Of a stretch of DNA of 6,520 nt, positions 1 through 5,488 are shown piece by piece (positions within the stretch are counted from its first letter, which is position 1; each line of letters opens with the position of its first letter). The notes beneath the pieces were generated by a model. The model worked only from the letters and a program-made list of their open reading frames with translations, ran no database searches and was not told the DNA's origin. Position numbers and translations under genes: made by a program. The DNA comes from an uncultured Dictyoglomus sp. (GTDB taxonomy: Bacteria > Dictyoglomota > Dictyoglomia > Dictyoglomales > Dictyoglomaceae): positions 1-6,520 of the forward strand of contig CALHTV010000222.1 of NCBI GenBank assembly GCA_938039765.1. The letters run 5' to 3'.

Positions 1-337
1 AAAGTATAAGGTTTATAAGCCCAGAAATTCCAAAAAAGAACAAACCTTGAAGGATAAAAGAGTCAGTAAGAGAGACCACAACCCTTTCTATATATGGATA
101 AAGAATAAAGACAAAAACCAAGTTAAAAACTAAATCAAAAGACTTAACTATAAAGCCAAAGATAGTATTATCCCTCAAATAATTTTTAGATTTTTCAAAA
201 TCTTCCTTTGTAATCAAATCCTTAAAAACAGGTAATATTTGACTATGAGCTTGAGCATATCTTAAGTTTCTCCAGGATAGATAAACCTGAAATAAAGCTT
301 TACCTACAAGCAGTACCAAAAATATCCAAAGAAGCAT
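1..337 (-). CDS. M48 family (Ste24/CAAX protease-like) membrane metallopeptidase, N-terminal part, cut by window edge
   Basis: Reading the minus strand from ATG at 337-335 gives 112 codons open to the window edge. The start is supported by AAGGAGGT on the minus strand (350-343), 5 nt upstream. The peptide begins with a hydrophobic helix (residues 1-20, MLLWIFLVLLVGK...), followed by YLSWRNLRYAQAHSQ, then a polar stretch with LITKEDFEKSKNYLRDN (about 41-57), and two more hydrophobic helices (about 60-82 and 95-112). A first helix followed by a YL..R...YA motif, a Pro-containing loop and an 'eeFeKSknYlrd' segment is what I recall of the N-terminal membrane domain of Ste24-type M48 peptidases. 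In that family the domain precedes the zinc-binding HExxH protease domain, which here would lie outside the window. In bacteria the family is usually annotated as membrane protein quality control or CAAX-type proteolysis; the substrate is unknown. It is transcribed away from the sugar locus and is probably unrelated to it. The family call is from memory of the motif. Confidence 0.68.
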   Translation of the reverse strand, partial: MLLWIFLVLLVGKALFQVYLSWRNLRYAQAHSQILPVFKDLITKEDFEKSKNYLRDNTIFGFIVKSFDLVFNLVFVFILYPYIERVVVSLTDSFILQGLFFFGISGLINLIL

Positions 338-368
338 GTGTTACCTCCTTAAATAAGTCTTGTAAAAT

Positions 369-374
369 ATTATA
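369..374 (-). promoter_or_regulatory. Putative -10 box of the divergent M48 peptidase gene
   Basis: The plus strand reads ATTATA here, so the minus strand carries a consensus TATAAT. It lies 31 bp upstream of the minus-strand start codon, giving a short leader containing AAGGAGGT. The -35 region at a 17-bp spacer is only a T-run, so the promoter is weakly supported outside the -10 box. Confidence 0.45.
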
Positions 375-402
375 CTCTAAATATAGGGCTTAAAAAAATT
401 TG

Positions 403-408
403 TATAAT
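403..408 (+). promoter_or_regulatory. Putative -10 box of the lacI-family gene
   Basis: A consensus TATAAT lies 30 bp upstream of the regulator's ATG. No good -35 hexamer is visible at 16-18 bp upstream (AT-rich, AATATA-like). The two divergent promoters sit back to back, about 29 bp between their -10 boxes. No copy of the GTTTAACGTTAAAC operator occurs here, so autoregulation through that site is not supported. Confidence 0.45.
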
Positions 409-438
409 ATTAAAAAATCCTTATTAAGGTGATTTAAG

Positions 439-1473
439 ATGAGAAAGAAAAAAATGATTACTATAAAAGATATAGCTAAAGAAGCAAATGTCAGTCCCAC
501 TACTGTTTCCAATGTTATTCATAAAAACTATAAACACGTATCCTTAGAAACGATAAAAAAAGTTGAAAAAATTATTGAAGAGAAAGGGTACATTCCTAAC
601 ATGATAGCCCGCTCTTTAGTAAAACGAAACTCTAAAATTATCGGAGCAATTAACTGTTTAATACCTTCTGAAAGAGGAAGCTTTATACAGGATCCTTTTC
701 ATACAGCTTTCTTAGGAGGCGTAGAAAAAGAACTGAGCCGGAGAGGTTATTTTATCATGCTCCGTACAACAAATGAAAAGGATGAGTTAATAGCCCTCCT
801 TAAGAACTGGAACTTAGATGGTGTCATAATGACGGGTATATTTGAGGATGAGATATATGAAACTTTGAAAAAAACTGAAATTCCTGTAGTATTGATTGAC
901 AGTTATGTAGAAGATGGAAAATTTTTAAAAGTTGGACTGGAAGATTTCAAAGGAGGATATTTAGCTACAAAGTATTTAATTGAGAAAGGACATAAAAATA
1001 TCTTATTTGTATCTCCTAAAATAAAGCCTAAAGGAGTTTTAGAGGAAAGATTAAAAGGATACAAAAAAGCTTTAGAGGATTTTAATATTCCTTTTAAAGT
1101 CGATAATATTTATGAACATAGTACAAAAATTGACGAATGTATAACGTTAGGAAAAGAACTAAGTAAAAGAAATGATTTTACTGCTATTTTCGTTACAGCA
1201 GATATTATGGCAGCAGGTATAATGAGTGGACTTCATGAAGGGGGAGTAAGAATTCCAGAAGATATATCTATAATTGGCTTTGATGATTTAGAAATTAGCT
1301 TAATAACTTCCCCTAGGCTTACTACCATCCATCAGGATGTAGAAAAAAAGGGAGTAATAGCAGCAAGAATGTTAACCGATTATTTGGAAGGAAAACCTGT
1401 AAAAGAGAGGTGTGTAATTCTACCTGTAAAAATTGTGGAAAGGGAAAGTGTAAGAGATTTGAAGAGAAGTTGA
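439..1473 (+). CDS. LacI-family transcriptional regulator (likely repressor of the downstream sugar operon)
   Basis: This 344-residue protein has the complete LacI/GalR layout. The N-terminal helix-turn-helix spans about residues 7-26 (ITIKDIAKEANVSPTTVSNV) and is followed by the usual EKGYIPN segment. The hinge helix NMIARSLVKRN has Leu60 at the place where family members insert a Leu into the central CpG of the operator. The periplasmic-binding-protein-like effector domain runs from about 67 to 335 and includes RIPEDISIIGFDD (271-283) and the SPRLTTIHQD segment (291-300). The family binds palindromic operators as dimers or tetramers and releases or binds them on sugar binding. ATG at 439 is preferred over the in-frame ATG at 454 because AAGGTGAT (426-433) lies 5 nt upstream of it. 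The gene lies immediately upstream of the sugar operon, whose promoter region carries two matching palindromes with central CG, so local control is a strong inference. Effector unknown. Confidence 0.95.
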   Translation: MRKKKMITIKDIAKEANVSPTTVSNVIHKNYKHVSLETIKKVEKIIEEKGYIPNMIARSLVKRNSKIIGAINCLIPSERGSFIQDPFHTAFLGGVEKELSRRGYFIMLRTTNEKDELIALLKNWNLDGVIMTGIFEDEIYETLKKTEIPVVLIDSYVEDGKFLKVGLEDFKGGYLATKYLIEKGHKNILFVSPKIKPKGVLEERLKGYKKALEDFNIPFKVDNIYEHSTKIDECITLGKELSKRNDFTAIFVTADIMAAGIMSGLHEGGVRIPEDISIIGFDDLEISLITSPRLTTIHQDVEKKGVIAARMLTDYLEGKPVKERCVILPVKIVERESVRDLKRS

Positions 1474-1502
1474 AAAATTTGATGTATTTTGTAGAAAAGA
1501 GG

Positions 1503-1540
1503 GGTTTTTATTGGATTTTTAAACCAATTTTTCCTTTTTT
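1503..1540 (+). terminator. Possible weak intrinsic terminator after the lacI-family gene
   Basis: Thirty bases after the stop codon, ATTGG (1510-1514) can pair with CCAAT (1524-1528) around a 9-nt loop. Alternatively GGTTT (1503-1507) can pair with AAACC (1521-1525). Either stem is followed by the T-rich run TTTTTCCTTTTTT (1528-1540). The stems are only 5 bp, so this would be a leaky terminator at best, and some read-through from the regulator gene into the operon is possible. Confidence 0.35.
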
Positions 1541-1555
1541 ATTTAATTGAATTTA

Positions 1556-1576
1556 TTTTTAAATTGTTTTTAAATT
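1556..1576 (+). repeat. Tandem TTTTTAAATT A/T tracts, 11-bp period, upstream of the operon promoter
   Basis: TTTTTAAATT occurs at 1556-1565 and again at 1567-1576, so the A/T tracts repeat every 11 bp, close to one helical turn. Phased tracts of this kind tend to bend DNA and can act as UP-like elements. The repeat lies directly upstream of the first operator. In DNA this AT-rich it may be chance. Confidence 0.3.
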
Positions 1577-1583
1577 AAATTAC

Positions 1584-1597
1584 GTTTAACGTTAAAG
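1584..1597. promoter_or_regulatory. Operator O1 for the LacI-family regulator (putative)
   Basis: The site reads GTTTAACGTTAAAG. Its inner 12 bases (1585-1596) form a perfect palindrome centred on CG, the centre typical of LacI-family operators such as the AAACGTTT core of PurR sites. Thirteen bases are identical to operator O2, whose centre is 61 bp downstream. O1 lies upstream of or over the putative -35 region of the operon promoter. Confidence 0.72.
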
Positions 1598-1603
1598 TAA
1601 AGT

Positions 1604-1633
1604 TTTATAAAAATGAAAGGGGGCGTATATAAT
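1604..1633 (+). promoter_or_regulatory. Putative promoter of the CBM-like/ABC/glycoside hydrolase operon
   Basis: A consensus -10 box TATAAT lies at 1628-1633. TTTATA at 1604-1609 is the best -35 candidate, with an 18-bp spacer and a 4/6 match to TTGACA. Transcription would begin near 1640, placing O2 at about +5 to +18 and O1 just upstream of the -35, a typical arrangement for repression. TATAAA at 1606-1611 is an alternative -10 box. The leader before the first ATG would be about 80 nt. Confidence 0.5.
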
Positions 1634-1644
1634 AATATTAATAA

Positions 1645-1658
1645 GTTTAACGTTAAAC
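1645..1658. promoter_or_regulatory. Operator O2 for the LacI-family regulator (putative)
   Basis: GTTTAACGTTAAAC is a perfect 14-bp palindrome with central CG, and it repeats O1 with one difference at its last base. It lies just downstream of the putative transcription start, where a bound repressor would block polymerase. I found no further copy in the window, and the site is absent upstream of the regulator gene itself. Confidence 0.78.
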
Positions 1659-1704
1659 CTAAATAGAGATCCATTTGGTACATTTTTCTCAAAATTCAGT
1701 AAAT

Positions 1705-1712
1705 AAGGAGGG
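1705..1712 (+). promoter_or_regulatory. Ribosome binding site deciding the start of the CBM-like gene
   Basis: AAGGAGGG lies 10 nt before ATG 1723. The longer in-frame reading from TTG at 1675 has no Shine-Dalgarno sequence, would translate through this site, and would put 16 polar residues before an otherwise standard signal peptide. ATG 1723 is therefore the start. Confidence 0.85.
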
Positions 1713-1722
1713 CATTAAAAAA

Positions 1723-2241
1723 ATGAAAAGGTTTATTTTAGCCATCTCAATACTCCTCTTCCTTTTTCTTGTCTTCACTTTAGCAGATGATGAATTCATT
1801 GTAGCCACAAAATTTACTGGACAAGATGGAGAAGGATATTGGGGTCCCTATGGTCCAGCCTATACTATTAAAGATGGTATGTTAATATTTGATTCTAGTA
1901 TACCTAACGCATGGATGACCTTAAACTTTAAAGATGACTTTATGGAAGCAGAAGACTATAGATATGTGGTAATTACTGTAAAAGCCGATGATCCTAAAGA
2001 TGCTCAAAATGTTTTAGCAACCTTTGGAAATTTGAAAAAAACCTTCAGTGATTGGGGTATTAATTTGAGTACAGAGTTTACTACTTATATTATTGATCTC
2101 AAAACCCACGGCCTTAAGAATTGGGGAGACGGTACTAAAGCAGAGCCTGATTTTGCCCTCAACAAGCATAATGCTAATAAAGCAAAAATTTATGTACTAA
2201 GTATAATCCTCACTAACGATATAAGTAAATACAAAAATTGA
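1723..2241 (+). CDS. Small secreted protein, putative carbohydrate-binding-module-like beta-sandwich
   Basis: This 172-residue protein starts with a clear signal peptide: MKR, then a hydrophobic core at about 4-18 and a likely cleavage site after Ala21 (FTLA/DDEF). The mature part, about 151 residues, has no membrane segment and looks all-beta. Features include KFTGQDGEGYWGPYGPAYTI (30-49), DYRYVVITVKADDP (78-91), TTYIIDL (120-126) and a final strand KIYVLSIILTN (155-165). This strand pattern and the many aromatics (W40, Y43, Y47, W64, W111, W134) recall jelly-roll carbohydrate-binding modules, but I cannot name a family. No catalytic motif is apparent. It is the first gene after the operators and lies 24 nt before the sugar-binding protein gene, so it is probably co-induced with it. 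It may hold polysaccharide or oligosaccharide near the cell; that role is inference. It reads as a complete domain, not a fragment. Confidence 0.78.
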   Translation: MKRFILAISILLFLFLVFTLADDEFIVATKFTGQDGEGYWGPYGPAYTIKDGMLIFDSSIPNAWMTLNFKDDFMEAEDYRYVVITVKADDPKDAQNVLATFGNLKKTFSDWGINLSTEFTTYIIDLKTHGLKNWGDGTKAEPDFALNKHNANKAKIYVLSIILTNDISKYKN

Positions 2242-2265
2242 TAAGAGTAAAAGGAGCCTAATCTC

Positions 2266-3648
2266 ATGAGAAAAATTTTAAATGTTATTTTAGTATTTTC
2301 ACTATTAATTTTTCTCTGTGGAAATACAGGACTTGCTCAAAAAAGGATTATTTTGAAGCTTGGAATATGGCCTGAACCAACTCTTAAAAGTGATGTATTA
2401 ATGTTTGAAAAATGGAAAAAAGAGTTTGAAAAAAAGTATCCTAACGTACAGATAATACCAGCCACATACAAATATTCGCCCGATACCTTTATACCACTGG
2501 CTGAATCAGGAAATCTCCCAACAATCTTTGAAACTTGGTTTACAGAACCTCAAAAATTAATAGCAGGAAAATTTGTAAAAGATATAACAAACGAACTAAA
2601 GAAAAAAGGATGGGATAAATTAATGAACCCATCAGTAAAACAGATCCTTTCTAAAGATGGAAGAATATACGGAGTACCAAGAGATGCGTACGCCCTTGGA
2701 ATGTATGTAAACCTTGAACTTTTTGAAAAAGCAGGTTTAATGAATCCTGATGGTACTCCCAAATACCCAAAAACTTGGGATGAGCTTGCTAAAACAGCAA
2801 AAATCATAAAAGATAAAACAGGCAGTGCTGGCTTCTGTTTACTTGCAAAAGACAATGCAGGAGGATGGCATTTCACTCAAATAGCTTGGAATTTTGGAGC
2901 AAAGCTACAACTGCAGAAAAATAATAAATGGTATGCCAATTTGAACTCTCCAGAAGTAATCTCTGCACTGAACTTTGTAAGAGATTTAAAATGGAAATAC
3001 AATGTACTTACTGATGATCCAACAAGTGAAGACTGGGGTTCAGGCTTTGAAGCTATAGCTACAGGTAGAGCTGCTATGTACTTAGGAGCTCAAGATGCTG
3101 TAAATCAACCAACTCAAGTTTATGGCATGTCATTAGATAAACTTGCTATTGTACCTGTTCCTGCTGGTCCTAAAGGACATCAATATTCCCTAATGGGTGG
3201 AACACCCTATATGTTTAGCGCTAAAGCTACTTCCGAGGAAATTACTTCTGCTTTGAATTTCTTAGAAATTATGGGGAAAGCCCCTGTTGTTACTTCTGAT
3301 TCTTTAGCTGGTATGAAAGCTGACGCAGAAAACAGAGTAAAAAACGGAGTTCCCGTAATTCCTTCCTTTCCTGCATGGATTGCTGAAGATTGGTTAAAAG
3401 CCCAAGAAAATATTGTTAAACAGTATAGAAATGTGGATATGAGACTATATAACGACTATTATAATTGGATAAAGAAACCAAATGTATTAAAATCAGAAGA
3501 GCCATATTTAACCCAAGATATGTACGCTGAACTTACAAAAGTACTACAAGCAGTAGTCAGCGATAAAAATGTAGATATAAAAAAGCTACTTGATACAGCA
3601 AATAATAATTTCCAAAAATTACTAGATATGTACGTAAATAAAAAATAA
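2266..3648 (+). CDS. ABC transporter extracellular sugar-binding protein (CUT1, SBP family 1)
   Basis: This 460-residue protein has a signal peptide (about 1-24; hydrophobic core 5-17) with a likely signal peptidase I site after Ala24 (GLA/QKR). Cys18 is preceded by Leu, not Gly/Ala/Ser, so a proper lipobox is lacking and a soluble periplasmic protein is more likely than a lipoprotein. Family features include KLGIWPEP near the mature N-terminus, FEKWKKEFEKKYPNVQI (47-63), DGRIYGVPRDAYALGMYVN (131-149), LFEKAGL and PKTWDELAKTAKIIKD (168-183), and the GGTPYMFSAKA strand (311-321). These are typical of family 1 solute-binding proteins that deliver oligosaccharides to MalF/MalG-type permeases. 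ATG 2266 has AAGGAG (2251-2256) 9 nt upstream. The gene is followed by a strong hairpin, then the permease genes. The ligand cannot be read from sequence; the neighbouring hydrolase suggests oligosaccharides released by that enzyme. Confidence 0.93.
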   Translation: MRKILNVILVFSLLIFLCGNTGLAQKRIILKLGIWPEPTLKSDVLMFEKWKKEFEKKYPNVQIIPATYKYSPDTFIPLAESGNLPTIFETWFTEPQKLIAGKFVKDITNELKKKGWDKLMNPSVKQILSKDGRIYGVPRDAYALGMYVNLELFEKAGLMNPDGTPKYPKTWDELAKTAKIIKDKTGSAGFCLLAKDNAGGWHFTQIAWNFGAKLQLQKNNKWYANLNSPEVISALNFVRDLKWKYNVLTDDPTSEDWGSGFEAIATGRAAMYLGAQDAVNQPTQVYGMSLDKLAIVPVPAGPKGHQYSLMGGTPYMFSAKATSEEITSALNFLEIMGKAPVVTSDSLAGMKADAENRVKNGVPVIPSFPAWIAEDWLKAQENIVKQYRNVDMRLYNDYYNWIKKPNVLKSEEPYLTQDMYAELTKVLQAVVSDKNVDIKKLLDTANNNFQKLLDMYVNKK

Positions 3649-3649
3649 A

Positions 3650-3678
3650 AAAGAGGGGTACTAAACGTACCCCTCTTT
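3650..3678. terminator. 12-bp perfect intra-operon hairpin between binding protein and permease genes
   Basis: AAAGAGGGGTAC (3650-3661) pairs without mismatch with GTACCCCTCTTT (3667-3678) around the 5-nt loop TAAAC, starting 2 nt after the binding-protein stop codon. On the plus strand only three T's, within the stem, precede ACATTAAC, so termination should be partial. It probably protects the upstream mRNA 3' end and attenuates the permease genes, as is common after binding-protein genes in sugar operons. On the minus strand the same stem is followed by a T-rich run (complement of 3641-3652), which would make a better terminator for antisense transcripts. Confidence 0.85.
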
Positions 3679-3704
3679 ACATTAACTTTAGGAGGATTAA
3701 CCTA

Positions 3705-4577
3705 ATGCGTAATAAATATAGAAAAAACATAGCAGGATGGTTAGTAATGCTTCCTTCTATTATTCTTTTTACTTTTTTCTTATGGGAACCTCTTATAGCA
3801 AGTGTGATCATGTCCTTTTATTCTGCAAAAGGTATCAGGTTAGAAAAATTTGTCGGATTTCAAAATTACTCAGAAGTTATTCAACATCCAGATTTCAAGG
3901 CAGCCTTTTCCAATACTTTTGCCTACACTTTTTGGTCCATAGTTATTGGATTTTTGGTACCAATAATTTTAGCAATAATTATTAATGAAATTATTCATTT
4001 TAAAGGGTTTTTCAGATTATCTATCTACCTTCCCAATGTGATTCCTGGACTTGCCGTTGCTATTATGTGGCTTTACATTTACAAAGCTGGCAAAACTGGA
4101 CTCTTAAATATAATTCTAGGAAATTTAGGAATTGCTCCACAAGCATGGCTTACTAAATCTCATTTAGTAATCCCTCTCATTGTCTTATTCATGACATGGA
4201 GATCTGCAGGAGCCACAACATTAATATATCTAGCAGGATTACAAGGAATAGATCCTGAACTTTACGAAGCAGCAAGTATTGACGGTGCAGGCCTTTGGGC
4301 AAGATTAAGGTATATAACTCTCCCTCAAATATACAACTTAGCAAGAACCTTATTAATCCTCCAAATAATTTTTGTATTTCAAGTATTATACGAACCTTTA
4401 GTATTAACCAATGGGGGGCCCAACAATGCTTCTACCACTCTTATGCTTCTTGTTTACAAATATGCTTTTGAAAAATTTGATTATCCCAAAGCCACATCAA
4501 TCTCTGTAATGATTGCCTTGATATTAATGATGCTAACCACCCTATACAACAAAATTATTAAAGAAAATGAAATGTAA
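3705..4577 (+). CDS. ABC sugar transporter permease, MalF/UgpA type (CUT1)
   Basis: This 290-residue integral membrane protein forms half of the importer's membrane channel. About six hydrophobic helices are visible (roughly 12-38, 70-96, 103-126, 152-177, 212-236 and 262-281). The cytoplasmic EAA loop, which contacts the ATPase, fits the consensus EAA-x3-G-x9-I-x-LP exactly: E188, A189, A190, G194, I204, L206, P207. Other family features are WLVMLPSI near the N-terminus, VGFQNYSEVI (50-59), and the YEPLVLTNGGPNNAS segment (229-243), which matches the usual 'TnGGP...sT' of MalF-like subunits. ATG 3705 has AGGAGG (3690-3695) 9 nt upstream, beyond the hairpin. It lacks the large periplasmic insertion of enterobacterial MalF, as most CUT1 subunits do. 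Its partner gene follows closely, 14 nt after the stop. No ATPase gene is present in the window. Confidence 0.95.
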   Translation: MRNKYRKNIAGWLVMLPSIILFTFFLWEPLIASVIMSFYSAKGIRLEKFVGFQNYSEVIQHPDFKAAFSNTFAYTFWSIVIGFLVPIILAIIINEIIHFKGFFRLSIYLPNVIPGLAVAIMWLYIYKAGKTGLLNIILGNLGIAPQAWLTKSHLVIPLIVLFMTWRSAGATTLIYLAGLQGIDPELYEAASIDGAGLWARLRYITLPQIYNLARTLLILQIIFVFQVLYEPLVLTNGGPNNASTTLMLLVYKYAFEKFDYPKATSISVMIALILMMLTTLYNKIIKENEM

Positions 4578-4580
4578 TGT

Positions 4581-4586
4581 GGAGGT
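4581..4586 (+). promoter_or_regulatory. Ribosome binding site deciding the start of the second permease
   Basis: GGAGGT lies 5 nt before ATG 4592. The alternative in-frame ATG at 4577 overlaps the previous stop codon (TAATG) but has no Shine-Dalgarno sequence of its own, and its reading frame would run through this site. ATG 4592 is preferred, although coupled initiation at 4577 cannot be excluded. Confidence 0.75.
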
Positions 4587-4591
4587 CTCTA

Positions 4592-5467
4592 ATGAAAAAA
4601 AGCTTTTTAAAGAAGGATTATGGAATAATTAGGAGCTTTGATTTAAAAAACAAAACAGTAAAATTTTTATATTTTATTCTTCTTTCAGGTGCTCTATTAG
4701 CAGTTTTCATAGCCATATTTCCTATTATATGGACTATACTATCTGGTTTTAAAGATTTAAAAGAGTTTGTAAATGAGCCTAAAATTTTTCCAAAATCCTA
4801 CCATATAGGCAAATTTATAGAAACTTGGAAAATCTTAAATTTTGGTAAGTTTTATATAAATTCCTTTATCGTAATATTAGGAAGTATATTTTTTGCTGTT
4901 ATTAGCAATGGTCTTTTAGGATATACCCTCTCAAAAATTAGACCAAAAGGTTATAAGTTAATAAATTTTTTGCTCCTTTGGAGTTTAATGATACCTACAA
5001 CAACTAGCATTGTTCCTTTATTTATTAATATTGTCAAAATAGGCTTACAAGGCTCTTTTATTCCTCTATGGCTTTCCGCAGGAGCTAATGCCTTTTTTGC
5101 TATTTTATATAAAAACTTCTTTGATTCTATCCCTCAATCTATCATTGAAGCAGCAAGAATAGATGGATGCACCGAATGGTCTATTTTTTTTAAGATTGTT
5201 TTTCCTTTAAGCTTTCCTATAAACACAGTTATCACTATATTTACTATTACTAATGCTTGGTCTGATTTTCTTCTTCCTTATCTCTTATTAAACAATACTG
5301 GAAAAGAGACTGTCATGGTAAGACTATTTCAATTTAGAAATAGCGTTGCGACCGATGTTGATATCATAAGAGCAGTTACCTTTTCTATAATTCCGCCAAT
5401 TATTCTTTTTGCCTTCTTCCAAAGGTATATGATGGAAGGAATAACTAAAGGTGGAATCAAAGGCTAA
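4592..5467 (+). CDS. ABC sugar transporter permease, MalG/UgpE type (CUT1)
   Basis: This 291-residue partner permease has about six hydrophobic helices (roughly 25-51, 88-115, 123-148, 157-180, 207-230 and 260-279). The N-terminal FPIIWTILSGFKDLKEF (43-59) and C-terminal FQRYMMEGITKGGIKG (276-291) are typical MalG-like signatures. The EAA loop is E186, A187, A188, G192, I202, P205, with Phe204 in place of the usual Leu before the Pro, a mild variation. Together with the upstream permease it should form the heterodimeric channel for oligosaccharide uptake powered by an ATPase encoded elsewhere. The start at 4592 rests on the GGAGGT just before it; starting at 4577 would add only five residues. 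The hydrolase gene begins 21 nt after its stop, so all are probably one transcript. Confidence 0.94.
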   Translation: MKKSFLKKDYGIIRSFDLKNKTVKFLYFILLSGALLAVFIAIFPIIWTILSGFKDLKEFVNEPKIFPKSYHIGKFIETWKILNFGKFYINSFIVILGSIFFAVISNGLLGYTLSKIRPKGYKLINFLLLWSLMIPTTTSIVPLFINIVKIGLQGSFIPLWLSAGANAFFAILYKNFFDSIPQSIIEAARIDGCTEWSIFFKIVFPLSFPINTVITIFTITNAWSDFLLPYLLLNNTGKETVMVRLFQFRNSVATDVDIIRAVTFSIIPPIILFAFFQRYMMEGITKGGIKG

Positions 5468-5488
5468 ATTTAATAGGGAGGTGTCTTC

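Noticed and set aside
338..438. Search for the GTTTAACGTTAAAC operator in the regulator's own promoter region
   Set aside because: No matching palindrome was found, so autoregulation through this site is not claimed.
1495..1505. AAAAGAGGGGT, matching the left arm of the 3650-3678 hairpin
   Set aside because: No complementary CCCCTCTTT arm follows it here, so it cannot form the same stem; an 11-base match of A and G runs is likely chance.
1675..1722. Upstream TTG start extending the CBM-like protein by 16 residues
   Set aside because: There is no ribosome binding site before it, the added residues would spoil the signal peptide, and AAGGAGGG sits before ATG 1723.
2550..2876. Minus-strand open frame of 108 codons inside the binding-protein gene
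   Set aside because: It lies wholly antisense to a clear family 1 solute-binding protein, and its product looks like no protein I know.
3737..3985. Plus-strand open frame of 82 codons in another frame of the first permease gene
   Set aside because: It is a frame shadow of a well-supported permease; the translation is rich in Phe, Tyr and Ser from the T-rich codons of membrane helices.
4577..4591. ATG at 4577 overlapping the first permease stop codon as start of the second permease
   Set aside because: No Shine-Dalgarno sequence precedes it, while GGAGGT lies 5 nt before ATG 4592. Translational coupling remains possible, but it changes only five residues.
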